Source: Desulfobacteraceae bacterium (lineage in GTDB: Bacteria; Desulfobacterota; Desulfobacteria; Desulfobacterales; SG8-13). Taken from it: DNA of 6,193 nt. Shown here piece after piece: positions 1-5,900 of the stretch; the first letter of the stretch is position 1, and every line of letters begins with the position of its first letter. A program made the position numbers and the translations under genes. The stretch lies in contig JARFQH010000281.1 of assembly GCA_029287875.1 (NCBI GenBank), positions 1-6,193 on the forward strand, written 5' to 3'. Below the pieces are notes generated by a model that saw only the letters and a program-made list of their open reading frames with translations, was not told the DNA's origin and ran no database searches.

Positions 1-723
1 GCTGTCCCGGGAACGCGCCGTGCCGTTGAAAATCTTGCCGACCGCCAGCCGGCCCAGGTAATCCGAATAGCCGAGGTCCGACACCCGCATCTGGAACGGC
101 GCCGCGGGGTTGTGGGACGGACCGGGAATCGCCGTCAAAACCGTGTCCAGAAGCTCGTGCAGGTTTTTTCCCTTTTCATTAATACTCTTCTGAGCAATGC
201 CCTCGCGGCCGATGGCGTAGAGCAGGGGAAATTCGAGTTGATCGTCGGTGGCGTTCAGGTCGATCAATAAATCGTAGATTTCATCCAGGACCTCCTCGGG
301 TCTGGCGTCCTGTCGATCGATTTTATTGATGACCACGATGATCTTCAGACCGGCTTCAAGGGCCTTTTTCAGAACGAAGCGGGTCTGTGGCAGCGGGCCT
401 TCGGAGGCGTCGACGAGCAGAATGGCACCGTCGGCCATGGACAGGGCCCTTTCGACTTCACCACCGAAATCCGCATGTCCGGGCGTATCGATGATGTTGA
501 TCCGAACATTCTGCCATCTAACCGAGCAGTTCTTGGCCGCGATGGTAATGCCGCGCTCCCGCTCCAGATCCATCGTGTCCATGAGGCGATCGTCGACCGT
601 CTGATTGTCCCTGAATAGACCGCTCTGCCGGAAAATGGCATCGACCAGAGTGGTCTTACCGTGGTCGACGTGGGCAATGATGGCGATATTTCTCACGCTG
701 TCGTTTGTCAGTGCTGCGGTCAT
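1..723 (-). CDS. typA: TypA/BipA ribosome-associated GTPase, N-terminal part (truncated by the window edge)
   Basis: Only the first 241 codons are present; the family is usually about 600-615 residues, so the C-terminal domains lie beyond position 1. TypA/BipA is a translational GTPase of the EF-G group that binds the ribosome and helps 50S assembly and growth under stress, notably cold. The G-domain motifs are visible: P-loop AHVDHGKT (residues 17-24), switch I ERERGITI (54-61), G3 DTPGHADFGGEVERA (79-93) and G4 NKID (133-136). Residues from about 205 begin the beta-barrel domain (PFQMRVSDLGYSDYLGRLAVGKI). The ERERGITI and DTPGHADFGGEVERA combination is typical of TypA rather than LepA or EF-G. 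The start at 723 is chosen because GGAAGG (complement of 732-737) lies 8 nt upstream. The cold-shock gene upstream is on the same strand, 226 bp away. Confidence 0.96.
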   Translation of the reverse strand, partial: MTAALTNDSVRNIAIIAHVDHGKTTLVDAIFRQSGLFRDNQTVDDRLMDTMDLERERGITIAAKNCSVRWQNVRINIIDTPGHADFGGEVERALSMADGAILLVDASEGPLPQTRFVLKKALEAGLKIIVVINKIDRQDARPEEVLDEIYDLLIDLNATDDQLEFPLLYAIGREGIAQKSINEKGKNLHELLDTVLTAIPGPSHNPAAPFQMRVSDLGYSDYLGRLAVGKIFNGTARSRDS

Positions 724-745
724 GGTTCATGCCTTCCAACAAAAC

Positions 746-772
746 AGGCAGAGCCGTCATTTGACTCTGCCT
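746..772 (-). promoter_or_regulatory. Hairpin in the typA leader, possible attenuator or terminator
   Basis: A perfect 8-bp inverted repeat, AGGCAGAG / CTCTGCCT, encloses an 11-nt loop and is followed on the minus strand by the U-rich stretch GTTTTGTT. It lies 23 nt upstream of the typA start codon, close to its Shine-Dalgarno sequence. It could be an intrinsic terminator for readthrough from the cold-shock gene or an attenuator for typA. The U-tract is broken by G residues, so termination would be weak. No convincing promoter was seen for typA in 773-949, which otherwise holds nothing I recognise. Confidence 0.4.
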
Positions 773-949
773 CAAAGATCGGTTGAACACCTGCGGCGGG
801 GCTGTGTTTGATCCGTCGGGCTAACATATCCCGCCAGCGAAGCGGAAACTAAGGTGCGATCGGGTTGCGGTTGCAGCTGCCGGGTTATCCTCGGACAAGC
901 ACAGGTGTTAAATGAGCGTCCACAGATGCATTAAATGTGTCAGTAGAAT

Positions 950-1150
950 TTAGAGTGCTTTGACATTTAAGGCCTTCTGACCACGCGGGGTCAGTTCAAC
1001 TTCAAATGAGACGCGATCAGATTTCCGTAATCCGAAGTGTCCTTCGAAATCGACATTATTTTTGTGAAAAAAGATCTCGTTTCCGTCTTCGGCTTCGATA
1101 AAACCGTATCCTTTATCCTCACTGTACCATTTGATTCTGCCCTCAGCCAT
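950..1150 (-). CDS. Cold-shock domain protein (CspA family)
   Basis: This 66-residue protein is one cold-shock (OB-fold) domain, the normal size for CspA-type proteins. These bind single-stranded RNA and DNA and act as RNA chaperones and antiterminators in the cytoplasm. The sequence shows the N-terminal GRIKWYSEDKGYGFIEAEDG stretch (residues 4-23), which contains the RNP1-like KGYGFI (13-18). RNP2-like EIFFHKNNVD follows at about 25-34, then the C-terminal VSFEVELTPRGQKALNVKAL. The G-x-I-K-W-[FY] opening and the K-G-[YF]-G-F-I core are diagnostic. The start at 1150 has AAAGGAG (complement of 1161-1167) 10 nt upstream. A long leader and strong promoter precede it. No clear terminator was found downstream before typA. 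The specific paralogue (cspA, cspE and so on) cannot be told from sequence alone. Confidence 0.95.
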   Translation of the reverse strand: MAEGRIKWYSEDKGYGFIEAEDGNEIFFHKNNVDFEGHFGLRKSDRVSFEVELTPRGQKALNVKAL

Positions 1151-1330
1151 TATAATGGTGCTCCTTTCTCGAGGATACCAGTGAACAGGTGTCAGGAGGT
1201 GATTTCGGGATCAGTCCGGCCACATATCAATCAGTATGGGGTGACAGCACCATTTATCCCAAATATATTTCCCTATAAATGCACACAGCCTACTTGATAT
1301 AAATATAATGATTAAAAACGATTTTAAAAC
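1151..1330 (-). promoter_or_regulatory. Long 5' leader of the cold-shock gene with RBS-sequestering complementarity
   Basis: From the predicted transcription start (near 1330) to the start codon is about 180 nt, similar to the roughly 160-nt leader of E. coli cspA. The RNA segment AAUGGUGCU (complement of 1246-1254) is perfectly complementary over 9 nt to AGCACCAUU (complement of 1154-1162), which begins in the last bases of the Shine-Dalgarno and runs towards the AUG. A local GGTG-CTGT-CACC hairpin (1239-1250) overlaps the upstream partner and would compete with this pairing. The segment AUCACCUCCU (complement of 1194-1203) copies the 3' end of 16S rRNA. A temperature-sensitive switch is an inference from cspA precedent; the complementarities are seen directly. 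Confidence 0.55.
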
Positions 1331-1336
1331 CTTGCA

Positions 1337-1365
1337 CTTATATCCGAATGGCGTAGAGATGTCAA
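1337..1365 (-). promoter_or_regulatory. Sigma-70 promoter of the cold-shock gene
   Basis: On the minus strand a perfect -35 box TTGACA (complement of 1360-1365) is followed by a 17-nt spacer and TATAAG (complement of 1337-1342), five of six matches to the -10 consensus. Transcription would begin near 1330. The orientation and position fit the downstream cold-shock gene and define its long leader. Confidence 0.75.
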
Positions 1366-1402
1366 ATGCCGCATAAACGATATTTAGGGTTCACGAACGA
1401 AC

Positions 1403-1431
1403 TTGACAAGAACGCCTGCGATCGATACGAA
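1403..1431 (+). promoter_or_regulatory. Candidate promoter for the oxidoreductase gene
   Basis: A perfect -35 box TTGACA (1403-1408) is followed after 17 nt by TACGAA (1426-1431), a poor -10 box with three of six matches. It is divergent from the cold-shock promoter, with the two -35 boxes 37 bp apart. If used, the transcript would carry a leader of roughly 210 nt that contains the whole palindromic repeat at 1468-1624. The weak -10 makes this tentative; an activator might be needed, or the true promoter may be elsewhere. Confidence 0.35.
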
Positions 1432-1467
1432 AACCCTATCTCACCGAAACACTTGAATTCCAAATGA

Positions 1468-1624
1468 GGGTCACGGTAAGAAATAATTCCATAAGATTGC
1501 GCCGGATTTGGGTTCGTCTCCAAGGCACATCCAGCGGCGCATATCGAGATACGTGTCGGTGGATGTAACGCAGTAGACGATCCAAAAGACAAGCAAGATG
1601 TGGAATTATTTCTTTCTGGGGCCC
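1468..1624. repeat. 157-bp imperfect palindromic element (MITE-like / large REP-like), complete copy
   Basis: The ends form an imperfect inverted repeat of about 24 bp, with a perfect 14-bp core: AAGAAATAATTCCA at 1478-1491 and its reverse complement at 1601-1614. The arms remain partly complementary inward: TTTGG and TCGTCT blocks on one arm match the other, and ACATCCA at 1527-1533 pairs with TGGATGT at 1560-1566. The whole element can therefore fold into one long hairpin with its apex near 1546. A second copy of the left half occurs at 6110-6193 in the same orientation, with 9 mismatches in 84 positions by eye. No coding capacity is evident. A non-autonomous mobile element or dispersed palindrome is inferred; no target-site duplication was identified with certainty. 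Confidence 0.7.
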
Positions 1625-1647
1625 TATAAACCGCACAGGAGACGTCG

Positions 1648-4470
1648 ATGCTCACCGAACCTTACGCATCTTTATATGAACGCCTATCCGTTGTTATTCC
1701 GCCAAAGCGGTTGATTGTCGACCCGCTGCGAACCCTGGCCTACGGTACGGATGCCAGCTTCTATCGCCTGATCCCGAAAATCATCGTCAAAGTCGAAACC
1801 GAAGCCGAAACCACGGCTGTGTTAGCGGCCTGCCGCGCGTTTCAAGTCGCCGTCACTTTCAGGGCCGCGGGCACCAGCCTCTCCGGCCAGGCCGTGAGCG
1901 ATTCGGTCCTGATGGTTTTGGGCCCCGAGGGGTGGCGCGATTATCACATCAGCCCGGACCTGGGCGAAATCACCCTCGGCGCGGGTATTCTGGGTGCCGA
2001 AGCAAATGGTTACCTGGCCCCGCACGGCAAGAAGATCGGGCCGGACCCGGCTTCAGTCAACTCGGCCAAGATCGGCGGTATCGTTTCCAACAATGCCTGC
2101 GGAATGGCCAGCGGTGTCGAAGACAACAGCATGGGCACGGTTACGGGTATGCGCATCATTTTCTCGGACGGCACGGTCCTGGACACACGCGACGAGGAGA
2201 GCCGCAACGCGTTTATCAAAAACCGGGCGGACATTATCGATCGGGTGGCCGGCCTCGCCCGAGACCTCAAGGACGACCCGGAAACCATGGCGCGTATCCG
2301 ACGGAAGTATCAGATCAAGAACACCACCGGATACAGCGTCAACGCCCTGATCAATTATGACGACCCGATCGACATGATCCAACACCTGATGATCGGAGCG
2401 GAAGGAACGTTGGGGTTTATCGCCGAGGTCACCTTCCGCACGCTCGACGAACCGAAAAACAAAGCAACCGCGTTAATGCTCTTTCCGGACATCGCCAGGG
2501 CCTGTGAAGCGGTCTGGCTGTTGAAAGAATGCCGCGTGAGTGCCGCCGAACTGATGGACCGGGCGGCGCTCCGCTCGGTGGAAGACAAACCCGGCATGCC
2601 GCCCTACATCAAGACTCTCGCAGGATCTGTTACCGCCCTTTTAGTCGAGACCGCTGCCGCCGATCCCGAAAGCCTGCAAGGACAAATAGAGGCGATCAAT
2701 TCAAAATTCGACGGTTTCGCCATGGCCCGTAAATTCGAGTTCTCGACCGATCCCGATCAGGCGGCAGCCCTGTGGAACATCCGCAAGGGTCTGTTCCCGT
2801 CGGCCTGCATCGGTCGCCAGAAAGGAACGACGGTCATCATCGAGGACATCGCCGTACCGATCGAACATCTCAGGGATTGTCTGCTCGAACTGCAGGAACA
2901 CTTCAAACGCTACGACTATGAAGACACCATCATCTGGGGGCACGTCTTCGACGGCAACGTTCACTTCGTGCTGACGCTCGACTTCGCGGACGCCGGAGAA
3001 ATCTCGAAATACAAGGCCTTCATGGACGATATCGTCACGATGGTGGTAGACAAATACGACGGCTCATTGAAGGCCGAACACGGTACCGGCCGCAACATGG
3101 CACCCTTCGTGAAGCGGGAGTGGGGCAACCGGGTATACGCCGTCATGCGCGAGATCAAGGCCATATTCGACCCGGACAACATGCTCAACCCCGGCGTCAT
3201 CATCAACCCCGATCCGGAAGCCCATATCAAACATTTCAAACCGATGCCGAAGGCCCACGACATTGTCGACACCTGCATCGAATGCGGTTTCTGCGAGCGC
3301 AGCTGCATGTCGCACGACTTTACCCTTTCGGCGCGTCAGCGCATCGTCGTCTATCGGGAGATGACGCGGCTCGCCGCTTCGGGAGAGGACCCCGAACGGC
3401 TCGCGGAGCTGAAAGGGGAATATGATTACTATGGCGACCAGACCTGTGCAGCCGACGGGCTCTGCGCCCTCACCTGCCCGGTGGAGATCGACACCGGAAA
3501 AATGATCAAGGCGCTGCGGACGGATCAACTCACGCCGACCGCCCGTCGAGTGGGCCAAAGCGTGGCCGGATGGATGGATTTTGTCACCGAAGCCGGCCGT
3601 ATCGGGCTCGCCGTGCTCGACAAGACGCATGCCCTGCTGGGAACCGAGCGGATGACAGCCCTGACCAGTACGGCGCGTCGACTGTCCCGCAATCGACTGC
3701 CACTCTGGACACCGGCCATGCCTGGAGCAGCGGCCAGGCTAAAACCGAAAAACGGTGGACGACCTGGCCCGAACGCGGCGGTCTATTTTCCGTCCTGCAT
3801 CAACCGGACCATGGGGCCTGCCAGGGGAAGCGAAGCGGTCTCTCTGACTCACAAGACCGAAGAGTTGTTTCTAAAAGCCGGATATGAGGTCATATATCCC
3901 GAACGGATGAACCGCTTGTGCTGCGGCATGCCGTTTGCCAGCAAGGGTATGGACGCTGCGGCAGCAGACAAGGCCCGCGAACTCGGCGAAGCCCTGCTGG
4001 CGGCCTCCGACAACGGCCGCCTTCCAATTCTCTGCGACATGAGCCCGTGTTTGTATCACATGAAGCAGACGCTGGATAAGCGTCTGCGGCTTTACGAACC
4101 GGTCCGGTTCACCCTGACCTATCTTGTGGACAAACTCGAATTCAAAAAAATCCCGCAAACAATCGCTATTCACACGGTTTGCAGTGCCAAAAAAATGGGA
4201 CTCGAAGCCGATTTTCGGCGGCTGGCGGAGATGTGCGCCGCCAAGGTGGTTGCACCGGACATCATCTGTTGCGGCTTTGCCGGTGACCGGGGCTTCACCG
4301 TGCCCGAGCTAAACAGCTTCGGACTCAGGCGGCTGAAACAACAGCTGCCGCCGGAGGTCAGCCATGGGTACGCGACCAGCCGAACCTGCGAGATCGGACT
4401 CTCTGAACACGGCGGAATCGATTACACTTCCATCCTCTATCTGGTCGACCGCTGCACCCGGCCCAAATAA
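1648..4470 (+). CDS. FAD-linked / 4Fe-4S oxidoreductase, Dld-II-type D-lactate dehydrogenase-like (GlcD-GlcF fusion)
   Basis: This 940-residue protein joins a GlcD-like FAD oxidase to a GlcF/GlpC-like iron-sulfur protein. Such enzymes oxidise D-2-hydroxyacids, usually D-lactate to pyruvate, and pass electrons through FAD and Fe-S clusters to a membrane acceptor. The PCMH-type FAD domain spans about residues 40-265, with VTFRAAGTSLSGQA (69-82), KKIGPDPASVNSAKIGG (128-144) and the 250-GAEGTLGFIAEV block. The FAD-oxidase C-terminal domain runs to about 520, with metal/substrate-site motifs GHVFDGNVHF (431-440) and EHGTGR (477-482). Ferredoxin-like motifs follow: C543-x2-C-x2-C-x3-C553 and C600-x2-D603-x2-C606-x3-CP. 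Two cysteine-rich CCG domains come next, around C717/C758-C759/C796-C801 and C845/C874-C875/C914. No signal peptide or membrane helix is seen, so it is probably cytoplasmic or peripheral. The start is supported by AGGAG at 1637-1641, 6 nt upstream. The N-terminal pattern (DPLRTLAYGTDASFYRLIPK) favours the Dld-II group. Glycolate or 2-hydroxyglutarate as substrate cannot be excluded, and no lactate permease is nearby. Confidence 0.9.
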   Translation: MLTEPYASLYERLSVVIPPKRLIVDPLRTLAYGTDASFYRLIPKIIVKVETEAETTAVLAACRAFQVAVTFRAAGTSLSGQAVSDSVLMVLGPEGWRDYHISPDLGEITLGAGILGAEANGYLAPHGKKIGPDPASVNSAKIGGIVSNNACGMASGVEDNSMGTVTGMRIIFSDGTVLDTRDEESRNAFIKNRADIIDRVAGLARDLKDDPETMARIRRKYQIKNTTGYSVNALINYDDPIDMIQHLMIGAEGTLGFIAEVTFRTLDEPKNKATALMLFPDIARACEAVWLLKECRVSAAELMDRAALRSVEDKPGMPPYIKTLAGSVTALLVETAAADPESLQGQIEAINSKFDGFAMARKFEFSTDPDQAAALWNIRKGLFPSACIGRQKGTTVIIEDIAVPIEHLRDCLLELQEHFKRYDYEDTIIWGHVFDGNVHFVLTLDFADAGEISKYKAFMDDIVTMVVDKYDGSLKAEHGTGRNMAPFVKREWGNRVYAVMREIKAIFDPDNMLNPGVIINPDPEAHIKHFKPMPKAHDIVDTCIECGFCERSCMSHDFTLSARQRIVVYREMTRLAASGEDPERLAELKGEYDYYGDQTCAADGLCALTCPVEIDTGKMIKALRTDQLTPTARRVGQSVAGWMDFVTEAGRIGLAVLDKTHALLGTERMTALTSTARRLSRNRLPLWTPAMPGAAARLKPKNGGRPGPNAAVYFPSCINRTMGPARGSEAVSLTHKTEELFLKAGYEVIYPERMNRLCCGMPFASKGMDAAAADKARELGEALLAASDNGRLPILCDMSPCLYHMKQTLDKRLRLYEPVRFTLTYLVDKLEFKKIPQTIAIHTVCSAKKMGLEADFRRLAEMCAAKVVAPDIICCGFAGDRGFTVPELNSFGLRRLKQQLPPEVSHGYATSRTCEIGLSEHGGIDYTSILYLVDRCTRPK

Positions 4471-4477
4471 AAAAGGG

Positions 4478-4585
4478 GTAAGCGTTCACAGGGCACCACA
4501 TCTGCTTTGTTGCCGGGCACTTGAAGTACAAAAGTACGTCTGCGCGCCCGACGCCTTGCATCTGCGGCACCCTGTAAACGCTTAC
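4478..4585. repeat. 108-bp palindromic unit with 16-bp ends
   Basis: GTAAGCGTTCACAGGG (4478-4493) and CCCTGTAAACGCTTAC (4570-4585) are inverted with 15 of 16 positions complementary. Nested inside are CGGGC/GCCCG and GTAC-AAAA-GTAC (around 4528-4539), giving a possible multi-stem fold. The unit begins 8 bp after the oxidoreductase stop codon. It could be a REP-like or MITE-like element, or a pair of operators. The right end, TGTAAACGCTTACA (4573-4586), is itself near-palindromic and resembles LacI-family operators. I see no gene in 4471-4693. Confidence 0.5.
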
Positions 4586-4619
4586 AATTACGTGGTTTGA
4601 AGCGCATCGGACTTTGCAA

Positions 4620-4635
4620 CCCTGTGAACGGTTAC
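4620..4635 (+). repeat. Third copy of the 16-bp motif
   Basis: CCCTGTGAACGGTTAC repeats the right end of the preceding palindromic unit with two mismatches, in direct orientation, 34 bp further on and abutting the A-tract of the terminator. It matches the reverse complement of the left end with one mismatch. A solitary arm may be a decayed second unit or another protein-binding site. Confidence 0.5.
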
Positions 4636-4667
4636 AAAAAGGGCGGCATCGATGCCGCCCTTTTTTT
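4636..4667. terminator. Strong bidirectional intrinsic terminator
   Basis: A perfect 20-bp palindrome (4641-4660; arms GGGCGGCATC and GATGCCGCCC) is flanked by A5 on the left and T7 on the right, so a stable GC-rich hairpin followed by U residues forms on transcripts from either strand. It lies between the converging oxidoreductase gene (stop at 4470) and the PilZ gene (stop at 4694), and probably ends both transcription units. The right-hand U-tract is longer, so it should work best for plus-strand transcripts. Confidence 0.93.
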
Positions 4668-4693
4668 ATGAGTCAGTTGCTGCCTGCAGCTCT

Positions 4694-5059
4694 TTAAATC
4701 CTGTGGCTGAAGAGATTCCTGAAGTGGAAAACGCGGATCAGGTCCCTGCGAAATTTTACATTTTTCGCGTGGTGGCCCTGGAAATTGATGCCGCATTCAT
4801 AAATTCCGGGGGTAATTTTGCGGGAATAAACCACCTGACCCTTGATCTCCATCATTTTGTCTTCTAAGTCCTTGGCCAGTATCAGAACATATTTTGAATC
4901 GATGGCCCTGCTCGTTTCGATAAGTATCCCATTCTGGCTGATGTTGATCGTTTTCCCGACGCCCTGCCCTATTTTTGCACCTTTCTTATTTAGGAGAAAA
5001 TAGGAGACCAGTGAACTTGTCGCGACCCGCGGATACCGTCGTCTTTCAGGAAAAGCCAT
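4694..5059 (-). CDS. PilZ-domain protein, probable c-di-GMP receptor
   Basis: This 121-residue protein is essentially one PilZ domain, a beta-barrel that binds cyclic di-GMP and relays the signal to partner proteins in motility, adhesion or exopolysaccharide control. Both parts of the binding signature are present: R-x3-R within RRRYPR (R7 and R11) and [DN]-x-S-x2-G as NISQNG (N39, S41, G44). The typical later strand GIYECGINF is at 85-93. A basic C-terminal tail (RRDLIRVFHFRNLFSHR) follows. No signal peptide or membrane segment is seen, so it is cytosolic. It starts 12 nt after the stop of the upstream gene, in the same reading frame, with GAGG or GGAG in the end of that gene as a modest Shine-Dalgarno, which suggests translational coupling. 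It shares the upstream riboswitch-controlled promoter. Its output partner is unknown. Confidence 0.9.
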   Translation of the reverse strand: MAFPERRRYPRVATSSLVSYFLLNKKGAKIGQGVGKTINISQNGILIETSRAIDSKYVLILAKDLEDKMMEIKGQVVYSRKITPGIYECGINFQGHHAKNVKFRRDLIRVFHFRNLFSHRI

Positions 5060-5071
5060 GGCAGCGACACC

Positions 5072-5785
5072 TCACTCCAAACTTCCGATGAACCCCTGGG
5101 CCATCGAAAGCTCGTAGTTCAAAGAGTAAAGCGTATCGACGATGGCGCATTGAAAATCATCGTCGGGCATCAAAACCAACTTTTCGTCATCATGACGGCG
5201 AGGGCCTTTGATGACAAAATCGAGGCAATCCGGGCAGGTCACGTTATATTCAGCAAACAGAATGAGGTTGCCGTTGAATACATGTTGTCTGAAGTTGACC
5301 TCGTTCGCCAGGTGGCTGCAGACTCGCCATGTTCTCGATTGGCGGTTCAATTCTTTCCGGGAGGCGTTTTGGTTGCCGAATCGCAGATTGAGTTCAAAAA
5401 GGGGATCGAATATCTGCCCTTGTAATTCCTTGTCGGTCAAGGCCGATGATTCCTTTTCCATTTTCAAGAAAGCCGCCTCGCCGCCCAGCATGTTGTTTTC
5501 GTTGCAGTCATGACAGAAAACATGGCTGTCGAAAACTACAAAGTACCGATTCCGCAGATAATTAGTGATAAATTTTTCAGGCGTATCGAGATGGTTGCAA
5601 ATCAGCCAAGTTTTGACGCCATTTGACCGCTGAGGCAGTTCTATCTTCGAGTCACCGATCGAAACGAAGTGGCCGTTTTCTGTTTCGAATAAAAATGATT
5701 TTCCGATCGGAAGAGCCCCTGCAACCGTTTTTTTTCTGTCGTACTTGATAACACATCGAACCGTTCGGTCGACGAACGCTCCCAT
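5072..5785 (-). CDS. Uncharacterised protein with two tandem putative zinc modules (W-x2-C-x-H ... C-x2-C)
   Basis: I do not recognise this 237-residue protein as a named family. It contains an internal duplication. Unit A: W60-x2-C63-x-H65-L, then C91-x2-C94, then LQGQIFDPLFELN (121-133). Unit B: W153-x2-C156-x-H158-L, then C184-x2-C187, then FQCAIVDTLYSLN (211-223). The C-to-C spacing (63 to 91, 156 to 184) is 28 residues in both. A C-x-H plus C-x2-C set is a plausible zinc site, giving two sites per chain; this is inferred. Residues 1-55 are not repeated and may form a small separate domain. No signal peptide or membrane helix is apparent. The start at 5785 is supported by GGAGG with 7-nt spacing. 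It is the first gene after a c-di-GMP riboswitch and precedes a PilZ gene by 12 nt, so a role in c-di-GMP output or surface behaviour is suggested by context only. Confidence 0.85.
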   Translation of the reverse strand: MGAFVDRTVRCVIKYDRKKTVAGALPIGKSFLFETENGHFVSIGDSKIELPQRSNGVKTWLICNHLDTPEKFITNYLRNRYFVVFDSHVFCHDCNENNMLGGEAAFLKMEKESSALTDKELQGQIFDPLFELNLRFGNQNASRKELNRQSRTWRVCSHLANEVNFRQHVFNGNLILFAEYNVTCPDCLDFVIKGPRRHDDEKLVLMPDDDFQCAIVDTLYSLNYELSMAQGFIGSLE

Positions 5786-5845
5786 TCAGTTACCTCCGCA
5801 TTGGGTGTTGGGTGACAGCCATCTCACCAAGCACATCGCTTACAC

Positions 5846-5888
5846 AAAAAAAAGCCACGCCACCTGACAGGAGGTACCTTGGCTTTTT
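5846..5888 (-). terminator. Intrinsic terminator serving as the riboswitch expression platform
   Basis: On the minus strand AAAAAGCCA pairs with UGGCUUUUU (9 bp; 5880-5888 with 5849-5857), with an inner ACCU/AGGU stem, and the hairpin runs into eight consecutive U residues (complement of 5846-5853). It lies between the aptamer (5901-5972) and the first gene (start codon at 5785), the standard position for transcription-termination control. A small self-complementary segment, CTGGAATTTCCAG (complement of 5891-5903), separates it from the aptamer and may take part in switching. Confidence 0.85.
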
Positions 5889-5900
5889 ATCTGGAAATTC

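Noticed and set aside
326..811. Plus-strand open frames opposite typA
   Set aside because: They are antisense to a clearly conserved GTPase gene and have low-complexity, Arg/Ser-rich translations with no recognisable domain.
1037..1297. Plus-strand open frame of 86 codons over the cold-shock gene and leader
   Set aside because: It is antisense to the conserved cold-shock gene and shows no ribosome-binding site or family resemblance.
1625..1630. TATAAA as a -10 box for the oxidoreductase gene
   Set aside because: There is no -35 match at 16-18 nt, and the start of transcription would fall on the ribosome-binding site.
1362..1655. Open frames on the minus strand over the palindromic element, one giving a peptide similar to one read from 6110-6176
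   Set aside because: The similarity follows from the repeat itself. In the shared stretch most nucleotide differences change the amino acid (about 6 changes in 22 residues), so there is no sign of coding constraint, and the frame has no ribosome-binding site.
4358..4619. Open frames on both strands in the intergenic region after the oxidoreductase
   Set aside because: They cover the end of the oxidoreductase gene and the palindromic repeats; translations look random and start signals are lacking.
5790..5822. Ten-codon upstream frame (MAVTQHPMRR) in the riboswitch operon leader
   Set aside because: Its only Shine-Dalgarno-like sequence abuts the ATG, the peptide has no meaningful codon run, and control is already explained by riboswitch and terminator.
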